Assembly: GCA_027491395.1 (NCBI GenBank)
Contig: JAOZFI010000041.1
Coordinates: 84,378 to 148,377 of the forward strand
From: Thermoproteota archaeon
GTDB taxonomy: Archaea > Korarchaeota > Korarchaeia > Korarchaeales > Korarchaeaceae
Direction: 5' to 3'
DNA: 64,000 nucleotides
Part shown: one piece after another, positions 1 to 8,905 of the stretch
Layout: each line of letters begins with the position of its first letter
Numbering within the stretch: the stretch's first letter is position 1
Position numbers and translations under genes: made by a program
Notes under the pieces: generated by a model
Seen by the model: the letters and a program-made list of their open reading frames with translations, nothing else
The model's database searches: none
What the model was told of the DNA's origin: nothing

Positions 1-81
1 GAGAGGGAACTGGGTAAGATTGAGCTCCAGAGCGAGCTCGAAGAAGAATTGAGGAGATTGAAGGAGGAAGTTGGGGGCTGA
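1..81 (+). CDS. C-terminal end of a coiled-coil-type protein (partial)
   Basis: The window opens inside a reading frame that runs 26 codons to a TGA at 79-81. The visible tail is almost entirely Glu, Leu, Lys and Arg in a heptad-like pattern, ending in Val-Gly-Gly, which suggests a coiled coil. The next gene begins six bases later in the same direction, so the two are probably co-transcribed. The rest of the protein lies outside the window and its function cannot be judged. Confidence 0.6.
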   Translation, partial: ERELGKIELQSELEEELRRLKEEVGG

Positions 82-87
82 TCCCAG

Positions 88-495
88 TTGCCCTCTCTCA
101 GGGATTTTTTAGCTTATGGAGCGGGAGCTATCCTGATTTTCTTCGGCTTGGTCTTCCTGATAGCAAGTTCCTACAACCCCTCTAGGGTCTTGCCGGGATT
201 TACCATGCTGCTCTTGGGAGGAGCAGCCATATACGCTAATATGATGGTTAAAAGGGCCCAAGTATCTGAGGAACTTCTCGAGGCGAGGGTGATAAGGCTC
301 GCTAGGAGGAAAGGAGGGTACGTGACCGTTGCAGATGTGGCAGCTGACCTGAACCTCCCAGTCGACACGGCCAAGCAGGTCTTGGAGAGGCTAGAGAGGA
401 GGGGCCTAGCATTTCTGGACTTCAAAAGGATAGGAGATGAGGGGGTAGAGGTGTACAGGATACTGGGCACCAGCAGCTCCGATGAGGAATCATGA
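88..495 (+). CDS. Membrane-anchored winged-helix protein
   Basis: 135 aa starting at a TTG. Two hydrophobic segments (about residues 7-27 and 35-53) form an N-terminal hairpin in the membrane. Residues about 65-125 look like a winged helix: a helix, then a segment of the type 'VTVADVAADLNLPVDTAKQVLERLERRGL', typical of archaeal MarR/ArsR-like folds. It is probably a membrane-bound DNA-binding or scaffold protein; no ligand can be inferred. It follows the truncated upstream gene by 6 bases, and its 3' end overlaps the convergent tRNA-binding-domain gene by 6 bases. Confidence 0.65.
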   Translation: MPSLRDFLAYGAGAILIFFGLVFLIASSYNPSRVLPGFTMLLLGGAAIYANMMVKRAQVSEELLEARVIRLARRKGGYVTVADVAADLNLPVDTAKQVLERLERRGLAFLDFKRIGDEGVEVYRILGTSSSDEES

Positions 496-828
496 GACCG
501 GTGTGCCCGGCGGGACCTTCTCCTCAGGGGTCAGCAGAACGGGTCTGCCCCCTCCCACCACCGCGGCGAGTAGCATACCCTGCGACTCTATGCCCATGAA
601 CTTCCTCGGTTGCAGGTTCGTCACGACGACTATCTGTTTACCCATTAGGCTCTCGGGCTCGTAGTGCTCTGCCAGGCCCGCGACCAGCTGTCTTCGTTCA
701 TTGCCTAAATCCACTACCAACTTTATGAGCTTCCTGCTGCCTTCAACCCTCTCTGCCTCTATTATCTCTCCAACCCTCAAATCCAGTTTTTTAAAGTCCG
801 AAAACGAGACGTAACCCATGGAACCCAC
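490..828 (-). CDS. MetRS beta-type / CsaA-like tRNA-binding domain protein
   Basis: 112 aa, a free-standing OB-fold tRNA-binding domain (Arc1p/EMAP II/MetRS C-terminal family). Family signatures are LDLRVGEI near residue 15, VDLGNERRQLVAGLAEHY in the middle, and NLQPRKFMGIESQGMLLA towards the end. The MetRS encoded at 30629-32308 lacks this C-terminal appendix, so this product probably acts in trans to raise tRNA affinity. The start is ATG 828, or Met-4 at 819; an AT-rich TATA-like element at 848-861 lies about 27 bases upstream of 828, favouring a leaderless transcript from 828. Confidence 0.85.
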   Translation of the reverse strand: MGSMGYVSFSDFKKLDLRVGEIIEAERVEGSRKLIKLVVDLGNERRQLVAGLAEHYEPESLMGKQIVVVTNLQPRKFMGIESQGMLLAAVVGGGRPVLLTPEEKVPPGTPVS

Positions 829-927
829 CCACTCTACGTGAAAGGTACTATTTTTAAATCAGTAAGAAGAACGTTACTCCTGTAAAGGACCGCTAGAAAC
901 GGTCCGAGATAAGAGGTGAGAAAGAGA

Positions 928-2199
928 ATGGGAAAGATATCTGTGACTGCGCTGGGTGGAACCCGTGAAGTAGGCAAGAGCGCACTCTTGCTTGAGGCAG
1001 GAGGTACGAGGGTGCTGCTGGATTACGGCATGAAGCTAATACCCAAGGAGCACCCCGAGTTCCCTCCTATACCTGAGAAAGTGGATGCTGTCCTGCTGAC
1101 TCACGCGCATTTGGATCACTCTGGATCGCTGCCCAGGCTGGTTAGCCATGGACACGACGTACCCATCTACGGGATAGACATCACTAGGGAGTACTCCGAG
1201 CTTCTGCTGTACGATGCCATAAAGGTGGCGAAGCTGAAGGGCCATCACATAGGGTACGGACCGAAAGAGGTGAGGAGGATCCTGAATAATTTCAGGCCAG
1301 TGGAATTCAACGTTCCCTTCAGGGTGGGCGACTTGGAGGTCACCGCCGTAAATGCTGGCCACATACCCGGCAGCGCCATGTTCCATATAAAGTACGACGG
1401 GACGAGCGTCCTGTACACGGGAGACTTCAATACAGTATCTTCTAGGCTGATGCCTCCAGCTGGCATCGATGACATACCGCCGGTAGACATACTCATAACG
1501 GAATCCACCTATGCTAGGAAGGAGCACCCGCCCAGAGCGAAGCAGGAACTCCTACTCAAGGAGATAGTGATAGAAACCCTGAAGTCCAGCGGGACGGCCA
1601 TAGTCGCTGGATTCGCGATAGGCAGGCTTCTGGAGGTCGCCATGGCTCTGAGGGCTAGGGGGTTCAAGGGAAGGCTCTTCCTAGATGGGATGGCCCGGAA
1701 AAGCACGGAGATAACAGAGTACTTCTCGAACAGGGTTAGGGACGCTGACGACCTGAAGCTAGCCGTGAGGACCATAACTTCCGTGAGGAACTGGCACATG
1801 AGGAAGAAGATAACCAAGAGGCCCAATGTGGTGCTGACCACTTCAGGTATGCTCGAGGGCGGCCCAGTTCACTACTATGTGAAGGAGAGGAAGGAGGACG
1901 AGAACAGCACCATAACCCTGACAGGCTACCAAGTGGACGGAACCGAGGGAAGGAGGCTGATAGAGGAGGGCAGGATGGAGATAGAGGGAGAAGAAACGTG
2001 GATAATGATGAAGGTAAACCAGCTCAACTTTTCTGCCCACGCCAGTAGGTCCGGTATACTCAAGCTCATCAGGGAACTGAAGCCAGAGAGCATAATGGTG
2101 GTCCATGGGGAGGAATCGGAAGAGTTCGCCAACGAGCTAGAGGATAAGATGGGAATGGCGGCCTTCTCTCCAGAGCTAGGCGAGGAGGTCATATTCTAA
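928..2199 (+). CDS. Beta-CASP metallo-beta-lactamase ribonuclease (aCPSF2-type)
   Basis: 423 aa from ATG 928. A GAGGTG ribosome-binding site at 913-918 fits this start better than the in-frame GTG at 916. An N-terminal MBL domain carries the zinc motif THAHLDHSG (first His about residue 59) and GDFN, followed by a beta-CASP domain with GFAIGR, TTSGMLEGGP and a final HGE. It begins directly with the GGxREVGKS strand and has no KH domains, so it is the short aCPSF2 type rather than aCPSF1. Predicted role: 5'-3' exo/endonuclease in mRNA decay or 3'-end processing. Archaeal RNase J is the alternative. Confidence 0.85.
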   Translation: MGKISVTALGGTREVGKSALLLEAGGTRVLLDYGMKLIPKEHPEFPPIPEKVDAVLLTHAHLDHSGSLPRLVSHGHDVPIYGIDITREYSELLLYDAIKVAKLKGHHIGYGPKEVRRILNNFRPVEFNVPFRVGDLEVTAVNAGHIPGSAMFHIKYDGTSVLYTGDFNTVSSRLMPPAGIDDIPPVDILITESTYARKEHPPRAKQELLLKEIVIETLKSSGTAIVAGFAIGRLLEVAMALRARGFKGRLFLDGMARKSTEITEYFSNRVRDADDLKLAVRTITSVRNWHMRKKITKRPNVVLTTSGMLEGGPVHYYVKERKEDENSTITLTGYQVDGTEGRRLIEEGRMEIEGEETWIMMKVNQLNFSAHASRSGILKLIRELKPESIMVVHGEESEEFANELEDKMGMAAFSPELGEEVIF

Positions 2200-2201
2200 A
2201 A

Positions 2202-2453
2202 TCACACCCTTATCCCCACTATCCTAACCTTGGCCTCCTTCACCCCCTCAACGCTCTCCGCCGCCTTCTTTATCGCTAACGCGAGAAGATCTGCATAAGG
2301 GCAGAAAGGAGTCGTGAGAGTGAACTCCACTGTCACCACACCGCCTTTCTCCTCTACTTTCTTTATCAGGCCAGCATCCACCATGCTCACTTTGAGCTCC
2401 GGATCCTTGACCTTCCTCAAAGCCTCCCATACCTTCCTCTCAATCTCCTTCAC
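2202..2453 (-). CDS. MIP18/DUF59-family Fe-S assembly protein
   Basis: 83 aa, the whole length of a minimal MIP18 (DUF59, SufT/PaaD-like) domain. It shows the KVKDPEL motif near residue 14 and the TTPFCPYADLL segment with the single conserved Cys, then KVRIVGI at the end. Members help in Fe-S cluster maturation. It overlaps the end of the radical SAM gene by 14 bases and is the last gene of an ahcY-radical SAM-MIP18 operon, so a role in loading the neighbouring Fe-S enzyme is a reasonable inference. Confidence 0.85.
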   Translation of the reverse strand: MKEIERKVWEALRKVKDPELKVSMVDAGLIKKVEEKGGVVTVEFTLTTPFCPYADLLALAIKKAAESVEGVKEAKVRIVGIRV

Positions 2454-3528
2454 TCCTCCTCATCTCCCTCAGGATGAAATCTAGGGGAAAGATTTGCAAC
2501 ACCTTCCTGTCGTCTGTGGGCATGACCTCCACGAGCCTCCCATCCAAACCGAATTCCCGAACTTCCTTGGCGATATCTTGGAAGGTGTATGGATCTATGA
2601 GGAGCTTACCTCCGGAGATCACGCCTCCGTATTTGGTTGAGAGATATAGGAGAGCCTCCTCCGGGCCCTCGATCTCCCCGTAGATAAGGGTGCCCTCATC
2701 AGTCGGCTCTTCATACTCCTTCGCGACATTCTTGGCCCTCCTAGCCCACCTCATCCTCACCTGATATTCCTTCTGGAGGGCCGGGCAATAGTAACCCATG
2801 ATGCCTGTCTCCCTCTCGACGAACTCCAACACCTCCCTCGCAGCCTCCGCACTTCCCTGAACAGCAACCTCGCTGTCCGTCTTGGGCCTTAAACCCATCT
2901 TTAGCAATCTATTCCTGTTAGATGGCGTGAATTCCAGCTCGTTGAGGTTTATGAAGCTGGCGCCTATCCTGTCTAGGTAGGAAGCGAGTTCCTTCAGCTT
3001 CGACACCCAAGGCTCTCTAGGTATAGAGGGCATCTCCGCTCCTACGGTGAATCCCTCGTCTAAGGCTAGTACCATCCTCTCCCAGATCCTCCTATCCCAG
3101 CTGTGAAATCTGATCTCATCCAACCCGGCATCCCTCAGAATGGACAGACTTCTCTCATCTATCCCCACGGCGTTGGTGTACATGTGCGTATGGAAAGAGT
3201 CGCCAAACCTGTCCTTCAAGATCTGGACGTAGTGGGCCACTTTGTCTACTACTAGCGAGGGTTCTCCGCCAGTGATCCCAGCACCTAAGGCGGAAACGAG
3301 TTCCGCCTCCCTGATCACATCTTCATCGCTAGATACTGGGTTCTCGTCAACCAGCACCAAGTCCTTGTCGCGGCGCCACTCGGAGATCGTGCAGTATGGA
3401 CAGGACTCGTAGAGGGGGCACTTACCGGTCACGAATAGGACTATCTTAGCCCCTTCCCAGCAGAGCCCGCAGCCCCTGCTCCAGCCCCTAACCCTGAGCG
3501 CACCTAGAGGAAGTTCCTCCATGATCAT
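2440..3528 (-). CDS. Radical SAM protein, COG2108 type
   Basis: 362 aa. The cluster motif is an expanded C-x5-C-x2-C ([10 protein letters not shown], about residues 36-45) in place of the usual CxxxCxxC. It is preceded by [11 protein letters not shown] with two more cysteines and followed by [10 protein letters not shown], the SAM-binding GGE motif. This layout matches archaeal COG2108 proteins, described only as pyruvate-formate-lyase-activase related. The substrate is unknown. Its start overlaps the stop of ahcY (ATGA). Translational coupling to S-adenosylhomocysteine hydrolase is notable, though radical SAM chemistry usually yields 5'-deoxyadenosine rather than SAH. Confidence 0.8.
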   Translation of the reverse strand: MIMEELPLGALRVRGWSRGCGLCWEGAKIVLFVTGKCPLYESCPYCTISEWRRDKDLVLVDENPVSSDEDVIREAELVSALGAGITGGEPSLVVDKVAHYVQILKDRFGDSFHTHMYTNAVGIDERSLSILRDAGLDEIRFHSWDRRIWERMVLALDEGFTVGAEMPSIPREPWVSKLKELASYLDRIGASFINLNELEFTPSNRNRLLKMGLRPKTDSEVAVQGSAEAAREVLEFVERETGIMGYYCPALQKEYQVRMRWARRAKNVAKEYEEPTDEGTLIYGEIEGPEEALLYLSTKYGGVISGGKLLIDPYTFQDIAKEVREFGLDGRLVEVMPTDDRKVLQIFPLDFILREMRRSEGD

Positions 3529-4763
3529 CCACGCCAGCTCTTCAAGTATCTCTCCTGCTCTTTTGTTAGGGTATCTATCTCTATCCCCATGGACGCCAGC
3601 TTGAGCCTAGCCACCTCCTCATCTATGCTCCTCGGAACCGAGTGCACCTCTGGCTTTAGGTTCCTCCCCTCTTTGATCAGGTACTCGACAGCTAGGGCCT
3701 GATTGGAGAAGCTCATGTCCATGACCTCGCTTGGATGCCCCTCCGCAGCAACCAGATTCACGAGTCTGCCCTCCGCCAACAGGTAGATCCTCCTCCCGTT
3801 GGGAAGCAAGTACTCTTTCACGTTATCCCTCATCCCCCTCTTGGAGAGGGCCATTAGCTCCAAGTCCTTGACCGATACCTCCACATCGAAGTGTCCCGCA
3901 TTAGCCAGAATGGCTCCGTCCTTCATCAGGCTTATGTGCTCCGCTTTAATTACATCCTTGTTTCCCGTGGCGGTTACGAAGATGTCCCCTACCTTAGCCG
4001 CCTCCTTCATTGGCATAACTAAGTAGCCGTCCATGGCAGCCATCAGGGCCTTTATGGGATCGATCTCCGTTACTATGACCTTGGCACCCATTCCGCGGGC
4101 TCTCATGGCTATTCCCCGACCGACATGTCCGTATCCGGCTACCACGAAGTATTTACCGGCTATCATAACATTAGTCGCCCTCAGAATACCGTCGATCGTA
4201 CTCTGGCCAGTTCCATAGACGTTATCGAAGTTCCACTTAGTCTCCGCGTTGTTAACCGCTATAACCGGGTACTTGAGCACCCCATCCCTAGCTAGGGACT
4301 CTATCCTGAGGACACCAGTGGTGGTCTCCTCGGTCCCGCCGATCACATCGTCAGCGAATCCCTTCTCGTGGGCCATCACCGTAATGTCCCCACCATCGTC
4401 CATCGTGATGTGAGGTTTGCAGCTCAACGCTTTCTCTATTGCCCAGAAGTACTCTTCCTCGCTCATCCCCCTCCAAGCGTACACATCTATTCCCCCCTCT
4501 GAGAGGGCCGCCGCGACGTCATCCTGAGTGGAGAGGGGATTCGATGCCGACAGGCAGACCTCCGCCCCACCCTCCTTCAATGTCAATACTAGGACAGCCG
4601 TTTCCTTGGTGACATGGAGGCACGCAGCTATTCTGATGCCCTCTAAGGGCCTCTCCTTGGAGAATCTCTCCGATATTGTGTCCAACACGGGCATATGGGC
4701 CTTGGCCCATTCTATTTTCAACGCGCCCTTCTCAGCTAGGCCGGGATCCTTGACCTTAGGCAT
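3525..4763 (-). CDS. ahcY: Adenosylhomocysteinase (S-adenosylhomocysteine hydrolase)
   Basis: 412 aa, normal archaeal length. It hydrolyses S-adenosylhomocysteine to adenosine and homocysteine, pulling methyl transfer forward. Visible motifs: substrate region [40 protein letters not shown], and the NAD-binding [27 protein letters not shown]. The C-terminal end is short, as in archaeal forms. First gene of a three-gene operon. An A/T-rich element at 4788-4798, about 30 bases upstream of the ATG, gives it its own promoter although the TusA-like gene lies just upstream. Confidence 0.97.
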   Translation of the reverse strand: MPKVKDPGLAEKGALKIEWAKAHMPVLDTISERFSKERPLEGIRIAACLHVTKETAVLVLTLKEGGAEVCLSASNPLSTQDDVAAALSEGGIDVYAWRGMSEEEYFWAIEKALSCKPHITMDDGGDITVMAHEKGFADDVIGGTEETTTGVLRIESLARDGVLKYPVIAVNNAETKWNFDNVYGTGQSTIDGILRATNVMIAGKYFVVAGYGHVGRGIAMRARGMGAKVIVTEIDPIKALMAAMDGYLVMPMKEAAKVGDIFVTATGNKDVIKAEHISLMKDGAILANAGHFDVEVSVKDLELMALSKRGMRDNVKEYLLPNGRRIYLLAEGRLVNLVAAEGHPSEVMDMSFSNQALAVEYLIKEGRNLKPEVHSVPRSIDEEVARLKLASMGIEIDTLTKEQERYLKSWRG

Positions 4764-4799
4764 GTCGCATCGCTTAGCTAGTAGGTGAGGAAATAAAAA

Positions 4800-5021
4800 T
4801 CACTCCCTCTTTGCTATCTGGACCAGCCAGTGATCCCCTCTCTTCACGACGGCCTTTAATATGTGACCGGTCCTCTTTACCCAGTCGTAAACCTCGTCTA
4901 CCGATTCCTTATCATTAATGAGAAAGTTTACCGTCTCACCTGGGGAGGCTTTCTTCACGGTCTTCGCTATCTGTATTATCGGATAGGGGCTCCTCTTACC
5001 CCTCAGATCGATGGTCCTCAT
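4800..5021 (-). CDS. TusA/SirA-family protein lacking the sulfur-carrying Cys
   Basis: 73 aa, the full length of a TusA-like domain, beginning MRTIDLRGKRSPYPIIQIAKTV. In the family the motif is DLRGxxCPxP, whose Cys carries persulfide sulfur. Here it is Ser-11. The rest of the fold (helix after Pro-Tyr-Pro, GETVNFLINDKES, final beta strand) is well preserved. It overlaps the acetyltransferase stop (ATGA-type, 5018-5021), so the two are translationally coupled. It cannot be an ordinary sulfurtransferase; a binding or regulatory role is possible. Confidence 0.75.
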   Translation of the reverse strand: MRTIDLRGKRSPYPIIQIAKTVKKASPGETVNFLINDKESVDEVYDWVKRTGHILKAVVKRGDHWLVQIAKRE

Positions 5022-5548
5022 ATTCTCACAACCCTCCTCCCTAGCACCTCCTCAACGAGGGCCTCCTCCACCCCTTCATCTAACATCTTGTACATCAGAT
5101 AGGCATCCTCCCCATCAGCATAGTAGGCGGGAATTATCCCGAGCTTCTTGTAGCCCATACCGTCGTACAGTTTTATCGCGGGCTCGTTGGAGACCCTTAC
5201 CTCGAGGTAAACCGCGTCAGCCCCGTATCCCTTCAGACCCTTCTCCGCTCCCTCCATTAGTGCCTTGCCTATACCCTTCCTCCTGTGCTTCTTGCTCACA
5301 GCTATGGAGAGGACGTGGCCAAGCAGGATAGTCTGATCCCTAGCGTAATAGCTCTCGACCCTGCACATCACGTATCCAACGACCTTACCGTCATCGTCTT
5401 CCGCCACCAAGAAGCTGTTCGGGAACCTCCTGTAGTTCTCTATGAAGAAATAGCTGGGGTAGTTCTCAGGCAAGAAGACCCTGTTGATGCGCTCAACCTC
5501 CTCCAAGTCCTCGGGCTTGAAGGGTCTTATCCTGTAGCCTTGGAGCAT
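5018..5548 (-). CDS. GNAT N-acetyltransferase (RimI/Ard1-like)
   Basis: 176 aa from the ATG at 5548. An upstream in-frame ATG at 5572 touches the TATA element (5571-5580) and so cannot be on the transcript, which supports 5548. The fold runs RIRPFKPEDLEEVERIN, then LGHVLSIAVSKKHRRKGIGKALM with the acetyl-CoA loop (RRKGIGKA), and a C-terminal EVRVSNEPAIKLYDGMGYKKLG. This pattern is that of archaeal Ard1/RimI protein N-terminal acetyltransferases. A C-terminal tail of about 25 residues is charged and unusual. Confidence 0.85.
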   Translation of the reverse strand: MLQGYRIRPFKPEDLEEVERINRVFLPENYPSYFFIENYRRFPNSFLVAEDDDGKVVGYVMCRVESYYARDQTILLGHVLSIAVSKKHRRKGIGKALMEGAEKGLKGYGADAVYLEVRVSNEPAIKLYDGMGYKKLGIIPAYYADGEDAYLMYKMLDEGVEEALVEEVLGRRVVRI

Positions 5549-5570
5549 CACATGGAATTTCAACGAGATC

Positions 5571-5580
5571 ATATATTTTA
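5571..5580. promoter_or_regulatory. Shared TATA element between divergent genes
   Basis: An ATATATTTTA stretch whose centre (5575.5) is exactly midway between the minus-strand ATG at 5548 and the plus-strand ATG at 5603, 27.5 bases from each. That is the usual TATA-to-start spacing in archaea, so one element may serve leaderless transcripts in both directions. No second A/T element lies in the gap. Confidence 0.65.
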
Positions 5581-5602
5581 AACGAATGGTGCAGGATCTC
5601 TT

Positions 5603-6673
5603 ATGTCGAAAATACCACCCTCAGTGGAGGATGTAGTGGCTAAGAGTTTCGAAGTGAAAGATGTGGTCTATTATGAGGATAAGGTGGAGTTCTTACTGCA
5701 GGAGATAAGCCCCTTCGAGACCGGGCCCCTTTTCAAGAGTCTGTATATGAAGTTAACCGAGATGGACCTTCTCCCCAAGCTGTTTCACGATGGGGAGAAT
5801 CTCAAGTTGCTCGTATTCCCCATTCCCGAAAAGCTGGGTGTCAGTGATAAGTTGAGATATGCCCTCTCTGCGGTTACCGTCGCTGCTGTCCTCTTCTCTG
5901 CTTGGATTATCTCAGATGGAACTGCCTCTCTCTTGAGAGAATTAGGGATGCAGGTGGATATACTCAGCTCCACAATCTTCCACTCGCTCGGGATACTGGC
6001 CTTCCTGCTGGTGCACGAGCTGGGCCACTCGCTCAGGTGGGAGGGCAAGTACAAGGTGGACCTGATGATTCCGGCGCCTCCCCCTCCCCTCGGATTCGGC
6101 ACCTTGGGGGACCTGCTCGTGAGGGACAGGCCCTTCATCAACAGGGAAGAGCAGCAGGATGTGGCGCTTTACGGTTTACTAGCGGGCCTCTCGATCGGTT
6201 TGATAATCTCCCTCTTGGGGCTCCTCCAATCGGTTCCCGTTCCATCGGATGTAGCTTCAACTTGGATAGAGGAAGGGAAAGCTGGAATGCTACCGACCCC
6301 CCTCGTCTTCCTGCTGATGGAAGTCGCCCTCTCTCCTGGCGGCGGGAACATGTTCCTGCTGTCACCTCTGGCGCTCGCCGGTTTGGGTGCCCTGCTGATA
6401 TCTTTCTTCCTGTCAATGCCCATCATCCCATGGGACGGAGGTCACGTAGCCAGTTCACTCACCGGAGGCAGGATGAGATGGCTCGAATGGATAGCAGTCT
6501 TGGGGATGATACTCATCAACCCACTATTGGGCGCCCTGATGCTGATAGCCAAGTTGATGCCAGCCTATCCTGCGGTGTTGGATGAGTATAGTGAGGTACC
6601 GCAGAGAAAGAAGAGGAGAGGATTATTCCTTTACCTGCTAATATTAATGATCTCGGTGCCCGTCCTCCAATAA
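5603..6673 (+). CDS. Site-2-protease-type membrane metalloprotease (M50)
   Basis: 356 aa. A cytosolic N-terminal region of about 85 residues is followed by at least five hydrophobic segments. The zinc motif HELGHS starts at residue 138 (His-138, Glu-139, His-142), and the third ligand motif PWDGGH has Asp at about 278. A PAPPPPLGFGTLGDL loop follows the first motif. The organisation matches archaeal S2P-like intramembrane proteases, which release membrane-tethered regulators. It has no PDZ domain. The start is ATG 5603, leaderless relative to the shared TATA. Confidence 0.88.
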   Translation: MSKIPPSVEDVVAKSFEVKDVVYYEDKVEFLLQEISPFETGPLFKSLYMKLTEMDLLPKLFHDGENLKLLVFPIPEKLGVSDKLRYALSAVTVAAVLFSAWIISDGTASLLRELGMQVDILSSTIFHSLGILAFLLVHELGHSLRWEGKYKVDLMIPAPPPPLGFGTLGDLLVRDRPFINREEQQDVALYGLLAGLSIGLIISLLGLLQSVPVPSDVASTWIEEGKAGMLPTPLVFLLMEVALSPGGGNMFLLSPLALAGLGALLISFFLSMPIIPWDGGHVASSLTGGRMRWLEWIAVLGMILINPLLGALMLIAKLMPAYPAVLDEYSEVPQRKKRRGLFLYLLILMISVPVLQ

Positions 6674-6705
6674 ATTAAAAACTAACTTTCCACAGGCAGG
6701 ATTGG

Positions 6706-7521
6706 ATGGACCACGAAGATTACGACGAGAAGCTAGCTGAAAAGGAGGAGCTAGAGGAGAGGATAACCGAGCTCAGAGATCTGGTCACTAAATTAAGCGC
6801 CGAGACCGAGAAGCTAAACACGAGACATGAGACCCTCCTAAAGGGTATAGAGGACCTCCAGAGAAGGAAACTATCATTGGAGGACGAGATAACAAGGAGA
6901 AGGGCTGAACTGAGCCATCTAGAATCCCAGATCGAGGAGTTGGAGAGGGACTTGGATGTTCTCAAGGAGGGGAGGGAGAGACTCAGGTCCGAGTACAACT
7001 CCCTAGAGTCCAGAAAATCGGTGCTGGAATCGGAGGTGTCTTCGCTTGGGGCTAAAATAGAATCCATGAGGAGAGAGGAATCTTCCCTGAAGGAGAGGAT
7101 AAAGGAGCTCAGAAACCAAGTGAGGAAGCTTGAGAGCCAGAAGACTGTCCTGCTGGGAGAGATAGAGGAGCTCAGAAACATAAGGAACGACCTAGCCGAG
7201 GATATAAGGAAGATGGCCGAACACATAAAGGAAGCCGCTCGAAACCTTACATCAGGCAGTGGACCACTGATCGAGGAGCTAAGGAAGATGTCCGACACGC
7301 TCAGGGACTACAAATCCGGACTGAATGGTCTGTCAGAGGAGTTGAGGGACCTCTCATCCTTCTTATCCAATCTTGAGTCTAGGCAGAGGCTATTAGAAAC
7401 TCTGGATAGGGAAATCGAGGCGAGGAGAGCTAGGATAGACCTACTAAGGGCGGAAGAGGAGAGGTTGAGGAGATCCATATCCCAACTGGGCGGGCGCGGA
7501 CTCGAGCCCCAAGAGGGATAA
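6706..7521 (+). CDS. Long coiled-coil protein, function unknown
   Basis: 271 aa, starting at ATG 6706. Nearly the whole chain (residues about 5-180 and 215-262) is heptad-rich in Glu, Lys, Leu and Arg with no proline, predicting one long coiled coil broken near residues 175-195 by SGSGP. There are no Walker motifs, so it is not an SMC ATPase. It sits between the S2P protease and S25e on the same strand with short gaps. It is probably structural; no specific partner can be named. Confidence 0.7.
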   Translation: MDHEDYDEKLAEKEELEERITELRDLVTKLSAETEKLNTRHETLLKGIEDLQRRKLSLEDEITRRRAELSHLESQIEELERDLDVLKEGRERLRSEYNSLESRKSVLESEVSSLGAKIESMRREESSLKERIKELRNQVRKLESQKTVLLGEIEELRNIRNDLAEDIRKMAEHIKEAARNLTSGSGPLIEELRKMSDTLRDYKSGLNGLSEELRDLSSFLSNLESRQRLLETLDREIEARRARIDLLRAEEERLRRSISQLGGRGLEPQEG

Positions 7522-7560
7522 GTTAAAAATGAGGCATCCGACTAACACGGGGTATCTGCT

Positions 7561-7818
7561 ATGAGCGCGGAAAAGGCAGAGAAGGTAATCAGGGAAATAG
7601 AGGTTAAACCCTCCGTCCTAGAGCAGATCAAGAAGGAGGTCCAGAGATCCAAGGTAGTCACGCCTCAATCCCTCGCCCTGAAGTATAATATCCGGGTGAG
7701 TGTCGCTAGGAGATTACTGCGCGAGTTCGAGAAGGAGGGGCTCGTAATATATGTCGATGGCAATTCGAGGATAAGGATTTATAGGGGAACCAAGGCTAAG
7801 GCCCCGAAGGAGGGGTGA
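7561..7818 (+). CDS. rps25e: Small-subunit ribosomal protein S25e
   Basis: 85 aa. The central winged-helix segment KVVTPQSLALKYNIRVSVARRLLREFEKEGLV is diagnostic of eS25, followed by the wing and a basic tail. S25e is found in crenarchaea and related TACK lineages and eukaryotes and is missing from most euryarchaea, so it helps place this genome. An ATG start at 7561 follows a short gap after the coiled-coil gene. Confidence 0.92.
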   Translation: MSAEKAEKVIREIEVKPSVLEQIKKEVQRSKVVTPQSLALKYNIRVSVARRLLREFEKEGLVIYVDGNSRIRIYRGTKAKAPKEG

Positions 7819-7835
7819 ACTCTTAACCCTTCTTT

Positions 7836-8255
7836 GTGAATTTTCCCTCCTCGGGGGTGAAACTATATTTGAGGAATAGATCAGAAGGGGTAGAGAAGTA
7901 TCTTATATACATCAGATCCGGCAGTTTATTAAAAGAAGTTTCCGTAGAATTCCTGAGGCACCTCTCCCCTATAACGATAGAGAGGCTCTACAGGAACCTC
8001 CCGCTGCAGGGCATGGTGGTAAGGGACAACAACCTGATATACATCTCAGCCCCCATAGATACGAGGTTGGAGAAACCGAGGAATCGACTGAGGAAAGGGC
8101 ATGTGGCCTATTCTCCCTCTAAGAAGATGATAATGATAGCATTGGAGGACGTTAGACTCAATGAAAGCGTTAACTCGCTCGGTAGAGTGGTCGAGGGGCT
8201 GGAAGAGCTTGAAAAACTGAGAACCGGCAATATGGTGAGGTTGGAGAGGGAATGA
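7836..8255 (+). CDS. Conserved archaeal protein, possibly cyclophilin-like fold
   Basis: 139 aa from GTG 7836; an internal GTG at 7857 is an equally good start. The chain is rich in beta strands. The segment KGHVAYSPSKKMIMIALEDV near residue 90 resembles the 'G-x-I-x-Y-x-P' strand of cyclophilin-like DUF369 proteins, but this is weak. It overlaps the start of the following MBL gene by 4 bases (ATGA), so the two are coupled. No function is assigned. Confidence 0.55.
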   Translation: MNFPSSGVKLYLRNRSEGVEKYLIYIRSGSLLKEVSVEFLRHLSPITIERLYRNLPLQGMVVRDNNLIYISAPIDTRLEKPRNRLRKGHVAYSPSKKMIMIALEDVRLNESVNSLGRVVEGLEELEKLRTGNMVRLERE

Positions 8256-8905
8256 TCTCCTTTCTCTGGAAGGGATGCTCGGCGATCCTACTCAGGGTGC
8301 AGGACCTCAACCTGCTGATGGATCCGGGCGATCACTTCGCCATAGAGGAGCTACACAGCATCGCTGCTTGGGTGGATGCCGTATTCTATACCCACGAGCA
8401 CACCGGGCACTTCGATCCGGATTTTCTCAGCTCTCTGATAAGGGAATTCTCCCCGTACATGATCGTGAATAAGGGGGTCTTCAGGACCATAAGGAGGTGG
8501 GTGGACTGGGATCGACTGATCAAGCTGAAGGAAGGGGAGAGTACCGAGGTTCTAGGGATTAGAGTTCACGCGCTCAGGGCCGTGCATCCCGGAGTTCATC
8601 CCGTGGTGTTCCTGCTGGAGATCGGAGGTAAAGCAATATTTCACGGCGATAGCTCGGGATTCTCCCACATGTTCGAGGCCTTTTCCCCTGTGGATCTGGC
8701 CTTCGTACCCTCAGGGAGTCCCTCCCCAAATGCCAATCCTAAGGAGGCAGTGAGGATAATCAGGGCCCTAGTACCTAGAGTAGTAGTACCTTTCCACGGG
8801 GACTCCTCGGAGCTCCAAGAAGTGGAGAAGAGGGTGAGGTTGGCGAATCTCAACACCGAGGTGGTCTTGCCCGAGCCCGGCGAGCTGATCACGCTCGAGA
8901 TTTGA
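8252..8905 (+). CDS. Metallo-beta-lactamase-fold protein with altered zinc motif
   Basis: 217 aa, UPF0173/lactonase-like MBL fold. The first motif is H48-E-H50-T-G-H53, where the family has HxHxDH; Asp is replaced by Gly-52. Other ligands seem present: His in ALRAVHPGVHP, Asp in FHGDSSG, and His in VVPFHGDS near the end. The missing Asp normally binds the second zinc and positions water, so the protein may bind one metal or act differently. Its 3' end overlaps the convergent thiL by 17 bases. Confidence 0.75.
   Translation: MISFLWKGCSAILLRVQDLNLLMDPGDHFAIEELHSIAAWVDAVFYTHEHTGHFDPDFLSSLIREFSPYMIVNKGVFRTIRRWVDWDRLIKLKEGESTEVLGIRVHALRAVHPGVHPVVFLLEIGGKAIFHGDSSGFSHMFEAFSPVDLAFVPSGSPSPNANPKEAVRIIRALVPRVVVPFHGDSSELQEVEKRVRLANLNTEVVLPEPGELITLEI

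Noticed and set aside
5011..5331. Long plus-strand open frame of 106 codons
   Set aside because: It is antisense to the GNAT gene, Pro/Ser/Arg-rich and has no homology pattern: a shadow frame.
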